Part shown: positions 17,362-26,560 of the stretch, one piece after another | Position numbering within the stretch: the first letter of the stretch is position 1 | Layout: each line of letters opens with the position of its first letter | Source of the DNA: Flavobacterium aquiphilum | GTDB lineage: Bacteria > Bacteroidota > Bacteroidia > Flavobacteriales > Flavobacteriaceae | Assembly (NCBI RefSeq): GCF_027111335.1 | Contig: NZ_CP114288.1 | Span: 1,798,001-1,862,000 of the forward strand | Direction of reading: 5' to 3' | Length of the DNA: 64,000 nucleotides | Made by a program: the position numbers and the translations under genes | The notes under the pieces: generated by a model | What the model was told of the DNA's origin: nothing | Database searches by the model: none | The model's input: only the letters and a program-made list of their open reading frames with translations

Positions 17362-19071
17362 TTATGATTTAAAAGTTAGTGTGAATTCAGTTCCTTTATC
17401 AACTTCGCTTTGTATACCAATATTGCCTCCCATTGTTTCTATTTGTGATTTAACCAAGAATAAACCGAGGCCTTTGCTGTCTGGGTAATCATGGAATCTT
17501 TGGTAAAGACCAAAAATTTTATTTTTATTTCTTTCTAGATCAATCCCGATTCCATTGTCTTTGAAAATAATTTTTATAGTATTGTTTTCTTCTTCAGTTA
17601 TTATGATGTCAATTGTCAAGTCCCTGTTTTTTGATCTGTATTTTAGAGAATTGGTTAATAGATTAATGAAGATACTTTCGAAATAAGCTTTGTTAGTGTT
17701 TATTTTAGTGATGGTTCCGTAATCAATATTCAGTTGAGGTTTTATGTCGTCTAACTGAATTTGGAGTTGATTTAGAATATTTTTGAAAACGTCCCGAATC
17801 AGCAGTTCTTCGTTTTGTATGGAAGTACTGTCTTTTATCGTAATTACCTTAGCAAGGTCATTGATGGTGTTGTTTAAAAAATGGGTTGACATTTTAAAAC
17901 CTGCTAGGATTTCTTTTAATTCTTCATCTTCAATTGTGAAATCTTCGATTAGGTTTAGTAATCCCATTAGGTTTGAAAGTGGAGCTCTTAAATTGTGAGA
18001 TGTAATATAGGAAAATTGTTTTAAATCCTTATTGTTTTGGGTTAATTCCCGGATAAGTATTTCTTTTTCTTTTTCTAATTTTTTCTCTTCAGTAATATCT
18101 CTTTGTATGGAAATCCAGTGGGAAAGATCGTGTTCTACATTGTAAACAGGAATAAACGAAAGCCTAACCCAATATTCGGATTGATCTTTTTTGTACAGAA
18201 TGATTTCCAGGAAGCATTCTTTTCTATTTTTTATGGAATCGGTTAGTTTCTCTATTTCGTGTAAATCGGAATTTTTTCCCATAAAAGAATTAAGGGATTT
18301 GCCTATAACTTCGGAATGCTCATAACCTGACATTCTATTAAAAGCAGGGTTAGCAAAAACTATTTTTGGAACTTGATTGTCATTTGAGATAGCTTCTGTA
18401 ATAATGATTGCATCTCTAGCTTCTGTAAAAACAGTTTCGAGTAATTTCAAACGGTTTTCCTCTTCTTTTTGTTTGGTAATATCCTGTATGGTACCAATCA
18501 TTCGGATGGCTTTTCCGTTTTCGTCTTTTATTATAAAACCTCTGTCGAGAACATATTTGTATGATCCATCAGAGCATTTAAAACGATACTGGTCTTGCCA
18601 TTTTTCTGTTTTTTGCTCTAAAAAAGAATAGAGTTTGATAGACATTTTTATACTGTCTTCCGGGTGAATGTTGTCAAACCACCATCTGGAATTATGTCCT
18701 ACCTGATTTTGGCTGTAGCCGAATATTTCTTTGATTCCTTTATTCCATGTAATATGGTCTTCAGGTATTTTCCAATCCCAAATAGTGTCGCTGGTGGCTT
18801 TGGCAACAATGTCGTATTTGTCGTTTGATTCTTTTAATTTATCGTTGGTTTGTCTAAGATTTTTGTTGACTTCGGAATTTTTTTCGTCGTTTTTGGATAA
18901 AATGTATCTGAAAAAAAGACCTGTAATAGTTATAAAAAAAAGGTCTTTGACAAAATTGAAAGTAAAAGTGGTTAAGTAAGGTAAATGTTTAGCCAATTTA
19001 TAGCTAACAATAGCTAAAAACAAAGTAGAAAGAATGTAAATTAGCGTTATTTGGTTGGCCTTGTTTTTCAT
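17362..19071 (-). CDS. PAS domain sensor histidine kinase
   Basis: 569 aa. Two hydrophobic segments occupy residues ~7-26 and ~32-58. A short coiled coil leads to a first PAS/PAC (~85-205; WDWKIPEDHITWNKGIKEIF is typical), then a second PAS/PAC (~207-330). The HisKA-like box has the Bacteroidota form ITSHNLRAPLSNLMGLLNLI with His353 as likely acceptor. HATPase_c follows with NSLKY, DNGIGI and GLGLFLVKSQIETMGGNIGI. It has almost no periplasmic loop, so it probably senses an internal or membrane signal through PAS. It pairs with the receiver protein 4 bases downstream. Divergent from typA. Confidence 0.93.
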   Translation of the reverse strand: MKNKANQITLIYILSTLFLAIVSYKLAKHLPYLTTFTFNFVKDLFFITITGLFFRYILSKNDEKNSEVNKNLRQTNDKLKESNDKYDIVAKATSDTIWDWKIPEDHITWNKGIKEIFGYSQNQVGHNSRWWFDNIHPEDSIKMSIKLYSFLEQKTEKWQDQYRFKCSDGSYKYVLDRGFIIKDENGKAIRMIGTIQDITKQKEEENRLKLLETVFTEARDAIIITEAISNDNQVPKIVFANPAFNRMSGYEHSEVIGKSLNSFMGKNSDLHEIEKLTDSIKNRKECFLEIILYKKDQSEYWVRLSFIPVYNVEHDLSHWISIQRDITEEKKLEKEKEILIRELTQNNKDLKQFSYITSHNLRAPLSNLMGLLNLIEDFTIEDEELKEILAGFKMSTHFLNNTINDLAKVITIKDSTSIQNEELLIRDVFKNILNQLQIQLDDIKPQLNIDYGTITKINTNKAYFESIFINLLTNSLKYRSKNRDLTIDIIITEEENNTIKIIFKDNGIGIDLERNKNKIFGLYQRFHDYPDSKGLGLFLVKSQIETMGGNIGIQSEVDKGTEFTLTFKS

Positions 19072-19218
19072 TGAACCAAATATAAATAATAAATGTTAAA
19101 ATTTGAAATATCTGTTTAAATTAATTAGAGGCGTGTGAAATTTCATTGGGAACAAGTGCTTAAATGTTAGTAAAATATCAAAGAATTGTGCAAAGGTTTT
19201 TTATGTCAAAATAAAGTG

Positions 19219-19226
19219 TACATTTG
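19219..19226 (+). promoter_or_regulatory. -7 box of the typA promoter
   Basis: TACATTTG, an exact TAnnTTTG match, 19 bases before the typA ATG. A well-spaced TTG is not obvious; the -33 region is T-rich. Confidence 0.5.
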
Positions 19227-19245
19227 CACCCATTAAAAATCACAG

Positions 19246-21042
19246 ATGGAAGCTATTAGAAACATTGCAATTATTGCCCACGTCGATCACGGTAAAACAA
19301 CTTTGGTTGATAAAATTATGTATCACTGTCAATTATTTCGTGAAAACGAAAATACAGGTGATTTAATCCTTGATAACAATGACTTAGAGCGTGAAAGAGG
19401 TATTACCATTACTTCTAAGAATGTTTCTGTAGTTTACAAAGGAACGAAAATTAATATTATCGATACTCCTGGCCACGCCGATTTTGGTGGAGAGGTTGAA
19501 CGTGTATTGAATATGGCAGACGGTGTTTGTTTATTGGTAGATGCTTTTGAAGGACCAATGCCGCAAACGCGTTTCGTATTGCAAAAAGCAATTGATTTAG
19601 GATTAAAACCATGTGTTGTAATCAATAAAGTAGATAAAGAAAACTGTACTCCTGAAGAAGTTCACGAAAAAGTTTTTGACTTGATGTTTGAATTAGGAGC
19701 TCAAGAATGGCAGTTGGATTTCCCAACAGTTTATGGTTCTGCTAAGAATAACTGGATGTCAGACCACTGGGAAAACAAAACAGAAAATATCGAGCCGTTA
19801 TTGGATATGGTTATTGAAAATGTACCAGCTCCAAAAGTATCTGAAGGAACTCCACAAATGTTGATTACTTCTTTGGATTTCTCTTCTTTTACAGGTCGTA
19901 TCGCTATCGGTCGTTTGGAAAGAGGTGTTTTGAAAGAAGGAATGCCAATTTCTTTGGTAAAAAGAGATGGTAAAGTTTTAAAATCGAGAGTTAAAGAACT
20001 ACATACTTTTGAAGGTCTTGGGCGTAAAAAAGTAGAGCAAGTTGTTGCTGGAGATATTTGTGCTGTTGTTGGTATCGAAGGTTTTGAAATTGGTGATACA
20101 ATTGCCGATTTTGAAAATCCGGAAGCTTTGCAAACAATCGCTATCGATGAGCCAACAATGAGTATGTTGTTTACTATCAACGACTCACCGTTTTTTGGTA
20201 AAGAAGGTAAGTTTGTAACTTCTCGTCACATTAGAGAAAGATTGACAAAAGAGTTAGAGAAAAACTTGGCAATGCGATTGGGAGAAACTGATTCTGCCGA
20301 TAAATTCATGGTTTTCGGACGTGGAGTATTGCACTTGTCAGTTCTTATTGAAACAATGAGAAGAGAAGGATATGAGTTACAAATTGGTCAACCACAAGTA
20401 ATCATTAAAGAAATTGATGGTGTAAAATGTGAGCCAGTTGAGGAATTGACTATCGATTTACCAGAAACACTTTCAGGTAGAGCTGTAGAGTTTGTGTCTA
20501 TCCGTAAAGGTGAGATGTTGAGTATGGAAGGAAAAGGAGAGCGTATGATTGTAAAATTCAACATTCCGTCTCGTGGTATCATCGGTTTGCGTAACCAATT
20601 GTTGACTGCAACTGCTGGTGAAGCTATTATGTCACACCGTTTCATTGGTTATGAACCATACAAAGGTGAGATTCCTGGACGTAACAACGGTTCATTAATT
20701 TCTATGGAAAACGGAAAAGCAATTCCTTATTCTATCGATAAATTACAAGATCGTGGTAAATTCTTCGTTGATCCAAACGAGGATATTTATGAAGGTCAGG
20801 TAATTGGTGAAAACACTCGTAGCGATGATATGACTGTAAATGTTACTAAAACTAAGAAACTGTCAAACGTTCGTTCTTCTGGAGCTGATGATAAAGCAAG
20901 AATCATTCCTGCAATCAAATTCTCTTTGGAAGAAGCTTTAGAGTATATTCAAAAAGACGAGTACGTAGAGGTAACTCCAAAATCACTTCGTTTGAGAAAA
21001 ATATATTTATCTGAAACAGACAGAAAAAGATTCAAATTCTAA
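19246..21042 (+). CDS. typA: Translational GTPase TypA/BipA
   Basis: 598 aa, full length. G1 AHVDHGKTT (residues 11-19), effector region [12 protein letters not shown]3 [16 protein letters not shown]4 NKVDK, then EF-G-like domains II, III and V and the BipA-specific C-terminus ending [10 protein letters not shown]. This ribosome-bound GTPase aids 50S assembly and growth under stress such as cold. Codon choice is distinctly more C-rich at third positions than in neighbours, as expected for a well-expressed gene. It has its own promoter and terminator. Confidence 0.97.
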   Translation: MEAIRNIAIIAHVDHGKTTLVDKIMYHCQLFRENENTGDLILDNNDLERERGITITSKNVSVVYKGTKINIIDTPGHADFGGEVERVLNMADGVCLLVDAFEGPMPQTRFVLQKAIDLGLKPCVVINKVDKENCTPEEVHEKVFDLMFELGAQEWQLDFPTVYGSAKNNWMSDHWENKTENIEPLLDMVIENVPAPKVSEGTPQMLITSLDFSSFTGRIAIGRLERGVLKEGMPISLVKRDGKVLKSRVKELHTFEGLGRKKVEQVVAGDICAVVGIEGFEIGDTIADFENPEALQTIAIDEPTMSMLFTINDSPFFGKEGKFVTSRHIRERLTKELEKNLAMRLGETDSADKFMVFGRGVLHLSVLIETMRREGYELQIGQPQVIIKEIDGVKCEPVEELTIDLPETLSGRAVEFVSIRKGEMLSMEGKGERMIVKFNIPSRGIIGLRNQLLTATAGEAIMSHRFIGYEPYKGEIPGRNNGSLISMENGKAIPYSIDKLQDRGKFFVDPNEDIYEGQVIGENTRSDDMTVNVTKTKKLSNVRSSGADDKARIIPAIKFSLEEALEYIQKDEYVEVTPKSLRLRKIYLSETDRKRFKF

Positions 21043-21067
21043 TTTGAGTTTTAAAATAAATAGTAAG

Positions 21068-21104
21068 AATCCCAAATTCGATAAGAGTTTGGGATTTTTT
21101 TTTT
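21068..21104 (+). terminator. Terminator after typA
   Basis: AATCCCAAA / TTTGGGATT, 9 bp stem with an 11-base loop and an unbroken T-run that continues directly into repeat copy B. Confidence 0.8.
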
Positions 21105-21211
21105 GGAGCAGAAACATAAGGCATTTTTTGGAGGCATTGGTCCCGCTTTTCGTTGCAATCTTTTTATTTTTAAAGAAAAAATAAAAAGGATTTTCACTTC
21201 AATCGGGGCTA
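21105..21211 (+). repeat. Dispersed hairpin element, copy B
   Basis: It starts GGAGCAG, has GGTCCCGC and CGTTGCAATC, a central A/T hairpin (21160-21188, 12 bp), then GATTTTCACTTC and TCGGGGCTA. GTCCCG and CGGGGC can pair as an outer stem. It begins at the last T of the typA terminator. Confidence 0.75.
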
Positions 21212-21234
21212 AAGGGAAGCATTGTCTCTTTTTA

Positions 21235-21654
21235 CTAATGCGCAGGATTCATTTTTATGTTCATTTTTAAATCAGAGGAAACAGTGAATTTTGCGTCATC
21301 GTATTTTGGAGGCCCCATAAAACCTTTTGCGTTATTAGAGCAAGCAACTGGCTCTTTTGGCATTCCGATGATATACTTATCGAGTTTTCCGTTTTTATTT
21401 TCGTCATGATAGACCTTAACAGTGTATTCTCCTTTTGGAATTCCGGTAAAAGTAAGAGTAGCCGAATTGGATTTAATTTCTGACGAAGCTATTTTGAAGG
21501 CTTTTTTGAGATAACTTCCTTTGGAATTGTACAGTTCGGCGATTACTGTTCCTGAGTTGTTTTTTATGTCTGAAACGGTAACAGTAAGATTTGAATTTTG
21601 GGCAAATCCTATGCAGGAAATAAATGATAGTATTGGGATGAAATGCTTTAACAT
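21235..21654 (-). CDS. DUF2141 secreted protein
   Basis: 139 aa from the ATG at 21654; an upstream in-frame start would put residues ahead of the signal peptide, so this one is preferred. The signal peptide is MLKHFIPILSFISCIGFAQ. The mature domain is the DUF2141 sandwich: LTVTVSDIKNNSGTVIAEL, IPKGEYTVKVYHDENKNGKL and the cysteine-containing ACSNNAKGFMGPPKYDDAKF. Function unknown; family members are predicted periplasmic or outer-membrane associated. A close paralogue lies at 51805-52218. It stands between repeat copy B and a long inverted repeat. Confidence 0.85.
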   Translation of the reverse strand: MLKHFIPILSFISCIGFAQNSNLTVTVSDIKNNSGTVIAELYNSKGSYLKKAFKIASSEIKSNSATLTFTGIPKGEYTVKVYHDENKNGKLDKYIIGMPKEPVACSNNAKGFMGPPKYDDAKFTVSSDLKMNIKMNPAH

Positions 21655-21739
21655 AATTGTTTTAGTTATAAATTGTTTTTCAAAAAGGACAAATATCACA
21701 CCTGAAAGCAATTGTTTTTGATTATTGTGAACTGCGTGA

Positions 21740-21780
21740 GGGATGGAAGCAAGTTACCTTGTAACGCGGACAGCCCGACC
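21740..21780 (-). repeat. Degenerate short relative of the dispersed hairpin element
   Basis: GGGATGGAAGC, then GTTAC/GTAAC hairpin, then GCGGACAGCCCGACC. The order GAT-GAAG / hairpin / GCGGA-AGC mirrors the minus orientation of copies C and E, but the conserved blocks are short. The assignment is by pattern only. Confidence 0.35.
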
Positions 21781-21840
21781 ACAATAAAAAAAGGGGCGAC
21801 TCAAGATAATCTAAAATAGTCCCTTTTTTTTATTGTGGTC
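21777..21840. terminator. Long inverted repeat / terminator after the large T9SS gene
   Basis: Arms GACCACAATAAAAAAA and its near-complement at 21821-21840 pair over about 19 bp with one mismatch. The U-run lies inside the arm. It is 17 bases past the stop of the 1494-residue protein (minus strand). Confidence 0.55.
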
Positions 21841-21857
21841 ACGCCCAAATAATAATT

Positions 21858-24800
21858 TTAACGAGTCAAAGAAAAATGTCCTTTGGCTTCACGACCGTCT
21901 TCCAGTTTTATGGTGTACCAATAATCGTCGGCAGGCATTGGATTACCTATATAGGTACCGTCCCAGCCATTGCTTGAGGCTGTGATTTGCTTGATTACTT
22001 TGCCGTATCGATCGTAAATAAAGATTTTAGCCCCAGAATTGAAAGTTTCATCTGCGCCTTTGAGGTTCCAATAATCATTGTATCCATCATTATTAGGAGT
22101 GAAAAATTTTGGAATTCCCAACACTGCAATAGTTTTTGAAATTGTTCCGCAGCCGTTTTTGTCATGGACGTAGAGATCGTGTATGCCAGCTCGAACATTT
22201 TCAAAGAAATTTGAATCTTGGTAGGGACCATTTGGAGCATCAATACTGTATTCGTAATCTCCAAGTCCGGATGCATTCGCTTCGACAGTATTGGATACAG
22301 ATAAATCGGAAATAGAAACGGAGTCGAGGTGTGCAATATCCGAAGCTGTTACAGTAATAGTTCGGGTTCTGCTACAGCTATTATCGGATTTATTAGAAAC
22401 TTCCACAGTAAATTTTCCTTCTTCATTAACGTCTAAAGTTTCACTAGTTTCGCCTGGGATTATACTTCCGTCTTTTGACCAAACATAATTGTAGGTGCTG
22501 GCAGGTATATTGCCTATAATTCCTGCATCGAGTTTGACAAAAAAGGTAGGTAAATTAGAACAGATTAATTTGTTTGCGCTTAGATTGCTGTTGATGTCAA
22601 TATCTGGTTTGGGATTAACGATTAATGTTATATAAGCTCCTAATCCAAAGCAAGCATTATCAAGATTGCTATCAACACGTACCCAAATTTGTTGTTGATT
22701 TAGAGTTGTGTTTCTGTAATTGGCAGGATTTGTAATTGGATTAGTCTCTGCCAATGCATCAGCCTCATTAGCATAATATTTTATAGAATAGTTTGACGTC
22801 GGAGTGGGAAGCATGGCTTGAATATCAGTTGTTACACTGCTGAAATTAAAGGCAGTTATGCCGTCTTTGTCGTCATTGGCCGCATCTATAAAATCATCAC
22901 AAACCGTAAATGTTCTTTTAAAATTAGAATTGATTTGAGTTGTAGAAACCACTAAATTTAATTGTGATACCGAAAAACATCCGTTCGAATTTTCGACTCT
23001 TACCCAAATACTTTTACTATTGCTTGTATAAATAAGGGGATTTGTAATAAGTGTCGTAGCATCTTTTGCATTTGCTCCCGCCGATGTAGTATAATACGTA
23101 AAAGTTTCATTAGCAAAATTGCTTGAGATAAAACTGTTTTTTTCTGTCACATTAAAATTCGAAATCCCGTCAGTATCATCATCACATTGCACAATTGTAA
23201 TGGGAGAATTTAAAACAGGTAAAGTATTGAGGGTTAATTTTGCGGAATTGGCAGAGGTTAATCCACAGGCATTATTGTATCTGTTTAAAAGAACTCGATA
23301 TTGGTAACCATTCATTGCAAGAATTCCTTTTTGAAGGATCAAATTTGCGGTTTTGGTTCCGGTATAAATAGCACCATCAGCCAATGAATTCCATGTATTA
23401 CCTCCATCAGTGGAAAGTTGCCATTGAAAACTATCAGCATTGGACTCGATACTGAAAATTGCTTTTTGTAACTCACAAATAGTTTGGTTTTCGGGTTGTT
23501 TGGTTATAATAATTGGTGTTGCAGTTAAGTAATTGAGGTTAGGAGCAGTGTAGCCATTCGTTCCGCTGGTTACTATACCATTAGCGCTTACCGTAAGCGG
23601 TTTGTTTCCTAATTTGCCGTCAAAATCAGGATCGGAAAAACCGGCTTCGATAACGTCATTACAACCGTCATTATCACTGTCTATTTCTGTGTGGTTTTTT
23701 ATTCCATCACTATCAGAATCTTGAATAGTGTATTTTAAAATACCGCTGTCAGGATTAGTTTCTAAAGCATCGAATAGTCCATTGTTTCCAAAGCTAATAC
23801 CATCTATGATTCCGTTTTTGTTTGCATCAGGAGCATTGCTTCCAGATTCGACTAAATCATAAATTCCGTCATTGTCACTGTCTAAATCAAGATAATCGGG
23901 AATTCCGTCATTGTCGGTGTCGATTGGTGTTGTTAAAGTAGCAAACATATCGTCCAATCCATCAGAATTAGCATCCGTATTGGATAATGCTTTTGGTTTT
24001 GCCTGTACTTCTACCAAATCAGGAATACCATCGTTGTCTGAATCCAAATCTAATTGATCAGGGATTCCGTCACCATCGGTATCTTTAGGGATACAAGTCG
24101 CAATAAGTTTGAATGTTGATTTGTTTCCGGCGGTATCCAAAAGATTTTTATGTGTGATTTTGAAAGATTGTGTTTGATACGATTGGAATTTAAAAGTTCC
24201 TGTCCCCGCAGGTAAAGGAATATTTCCGTTCAATCGGAAACGAATTTCGAAAGAAGAGAATTGAGTAACTCCGCTTTCATAGATTCCATCATAATTGGTG
24301 TCAATCAATAATTGATTGTCAGGGTTTAAGACAGTGACTGTTTTATCAATGTCTGAATTGATTATGTATTCAGAATCGGAATTCAATAAGTCAGTTGAGT
24401 TTGCCGTAGAAACATATTCTAAACTTAGATTTATTGGTTTCACAAAATTCAAATTATAACTTACCGAAAAACCTTTTCCAGCCAAAACTTCGGTAACAAA
24501 ACTACCGTCTGTTTTTCCGGTAAAAGGGATTGCAGCAGCAGGCGTAGAATTGGTTAAGGTTCCTGTGAAAGTATTGGAATAAATTCCGGTTGCTACTGTT
24601 CCTGAAGTTGGGTTAGAAATGTTTAAGTCTTGGTTTCCATAAGATTCGGTGCAATTGGTTAGTCCGTCATTGTCATAATCGATATCGATATTATCATTGG
24701 CCAAATCATTGTCGTTGTTCGTTGCACACTCGCTTACCGGAATTTTATCTGAGAAAACATCGCTTACACAGCCTGAGATACTGCCTTTTACTTGATAAAA

Positions 24801-26342
24801 ACCGGGTTGAGTAGGTTTGTAGTTATTATTTGTTTCATTGGGAATCAAAACATCGTTTTTGTACCACTGGAAAGTGTCATAGGAGGACAAAGTATTTATT
24901 TTTAAAGATACGTTTGGGATACAGGCCGAATTACTTAAGGCTATTTTACTGCCGACAATTTCAGGTTTTAAATCAAAACCGGAATAATAGCCTCCATAGG
25001 TTGCTGCCCCATTGGTTCCAAAATAAGAAACATATACTTGTTTACTCGATTTTACTGCTATATTTCCAGATAATCCAGGGATGGTATAACGTACAAATGA
25101 TGTGGTTCCTTGTATTGGAACAGGTAGAGTAGTTATAGGGCTGTTATTTACTAAAACGGACGCTCCTGTTTCAGTAACAATATTTAAATATCCACTAAAA
25201 CTATTATTACCAATGGATTGTATTAGCGGAATATTGTCAACTGCATTTGGTGTAGAACAATTTATAGGAGGAACAAAAAACAAATTTTGATTAGCAGGGA
25301 CATTAGAACCTCCAATGCTTTGATAAGCAAAGACACTTTCAGAAGTAGTAACATACATATTTCCGTTTATGAATTGGCTTCCGTCAATTGCTACATATTC
25401 ACCTTTATTGAGTGTTTTATACGAGATTGTACTGCCATTAAGAAAGATTTGAGTATTATCATAATGAGCAATTAATAAAACACGTTCTAATTCATCTGTT
25501 CCAAGTCCTTTTACGAATACATATTCTTTTCCTGTTTTTTCCAATGGAACAATTTGGTCAAAACCAACATCTCTTCCCGTTGGCGCTCCATTGCTGCCAA
25601 CTAGTGTACTGTTGCTTCCGCCGAAGGAACCAGAGTTAACCACAACAGGTTTGTCTGTAGCAACCAGTGCCCCAATCATTTTAGAACTATTGGATGGAGT
25701 GCCTCCATAATTATTGTTTTGCAAAGCCAATACATAACTTTCATTTTTATTTAAAGTGATAGATATAGGTCCAGAAACAGTAGTTCCGTTTAAAAGGATA
25801 GTTCCGTTTGGAATATTTGAAATGGTGACATTGGTTCCATTTTCTGTAGCCATTATAGAAGCAAAATTCAATAAGGTTGTATCGTAAAGGGGATTTAGCA
25901 TTGCGCCAAGTCTAAAGATAGTTCCGAGGGCACTATTTCCTTTAGAAACTAATCCTCCTGCATGGCTATAGGTTCCATTGTTACTGAGACCGGCATTAAC
26001 TCTGGCACTTACATAAATCAAGTCTTCGGCTTCAATTACGTATCCACGGTTGGTCACAATTCCGGTACTGGTTATTGGGGTAAATAATTGAGTGTTGGTG
26101 CCTGTTCCAATATCATATCGGTAGGGGGTACTACTATTTACGGTTCCGTTTACTACACTTCCACCATTTGCAATTATTTTAAAATTCACATTTGTAAGAC
26201 TGGGAGTCGAGATGTATAAGTATTGATCGCTTGCTAATCCATTGGCTGAAATTATAGGCGGAATATAATGAGTTTTACTAAATTGGGCGAAACAATTTGC
26301 GGTGAAAAATAGTAATATCAGGAAGCGTAATTTTTTTTTCAT
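21858..26342 (-). CDS. Very large T9SS-secreted surface protein with calcium-binding repeats
   Basis: 1494 aa. The signal peptide is residues 1-19 (ending ANCFA). The N-terminal ~480 residues resemble the IgGFc-binding-type N-terminal region found in flavobacterial adhesins (by pattern). Then come Ig/PKD-like segments. At residues ~750-900 there are thrombospondin type 3-like repeats of form DxDxDGIPDxLDLDSDNDGI, which bind calcium. More Ig-like segments follow. The last ~85 residues are a CHU_C/gliding-motility type B sorting domain: FFTPNNDGYNDYWNLKG, IFIYDRYGKVIKQI, NGWDGTYIGNPMPADDYWY, ending GHFSLTR. It should be exported by Sec and T9SS and attached to or released from the surface, probably as an adhesin. 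The upstream gene encodes another protein of the same class. Confidence 0.88.
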   Translation of the reverse strand: MKKKLRFLILLFFTANCFAQFSKTHYIPPIISANGLASDQYLYISTPSLTNVNFKIIANGGSVVNGTVNSSTPYRYDIGTGTNTQLFTPITSTGIVTNRGYVIEAEDLIYVSARVNAGLSNNGTYSHAGGLVSKGNSALGTIFRLGAMLNPLYDTTLLNFASIMATENGTNVTISNIPNGTILLNGTTVSGPISITLNKNESYVLALQNNNYGGTPSNSSKMIGALVATDKPVVVNSGSFGGSNSTLVGSNGAPTGRDVGFDQIVPLEKTGKEYVFVKGLGTDELERVLLIAHYDNTQIFLNGSTISYKTLNKGEYVAIDGSQFINGNMYVTTSESVFAYQSIGGSNVPANQNLFFVPPINCSTPNAVDNIPLIQSIGNNSFSGYLNIVTETGASVLVNNSPITTLPVPIQGTTSFVRYTIPGLSGNIAVKSSKQVYVSYFGTNGAATYGGYYSGFDLKPEIVGSKIALSNSACIPNVSLKINTLSSYDTFQWYKNDVLIPNETNNNYKPTQPGFYQVKGSISGCVSDVFSDKIPVSECATNNDNDLANDNIDIDYDNDGLTNCTESYGNQDLNISNPTSGTVATGIYSNTFTGTLTNSTPAAAIPFTGKTDGSFVTEVLAGKGFSVSYNLNFVKPINLSLEYVSTANSTDLLNSDSEYIINSDIDKTVTVLNPDNQLLIDTNYDGIYESGVTQFSSFEIRFRLNGNIPLPAGTGTFKFQSYQTQSFKITHKNLLDTAGNKSTFKLIATCIPKDTDGDGIPDQLDLDSDNDGIPDLVEVQAKPKALSNTDANSDGLDDMFATLTTPIDTDNDGIPDYLDLDSDNDGIYDLVESGSNAPDANKNGIIDGISFGNNGLFDALETNPDSGILKYTIQDSDSDGIKNHTEIDSDNDGCNDVIEAGFSDPDFDGKLGNKPLTVSANGIVTSGTNGYTAPNLNYLTATPIIITKQPENQTICELQKAIFSIESNADSFQWQLSTDGGNTWNSLADGAIYTGTKTANLILQKGILAMNGYQYRVLLNRYNNACGLTSANSAKLTLNTLPVLNSPITIVQCDDDTDGISNFNVTEKNSFISSNFANETFTYYTTSAGANAKDATTLITNPLIYTSNSKSIWVRVENSNGCFSVSQLNLVVSTTQINSNFKRTFTVCDDFIDAANDDKDGITAFNFSSVTTDIQAMLPTPTSNYSIKYYANEADALAETNPITNPANYRNTTLNQQQIWVRVDSNLDNACFGLGAYITLIVNPKPDIDINSNLSANKLICSNLPTFFVKLDAGIIGNIPASTYNYVWSKDGSIIPGETSETLDVNEEGKFTVEVSNKSDNSCSRTRTITVTASDIAHLDSVSISDLSVSNTVEANASGLGDYEYSIDAPNGPYQDSNFFENVRAGIHDLYVHDKNGCGTISKTIAVLGIPKFFTPNNDGYNDYWNLKGADETFNSGAKIFIYDRYGKVIKQITASSNGWDGTYIGNPMPADDYWYTIKLEDGREAKGHFSLTR

Positions 26343-26560
26343 AAGTTTGGTTAATAGCTATATAATGAATGGGATAGCCAAACCAAAAATAAGTTTTATT
26401 GAACAATTTTGGTTATCTATTTACCAAAAAAATAATTTTTATTTTAATTTTTTTTAAAGATGTGATGTTTTTCTTCCCAACATTTCAGAATCGAGTCTGG
26501 TTAACAATTTATCCTTTTTGAAATTAGATTTATGTGGTGATGATTTATTTGAAAAAGTAT

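Noticed and set aside
19077..19084. TATATTTG on the minus strand as promoter of the PAS kinase
   Set aside because: It is only about six bases from the start codon, leaving no room for a leader.
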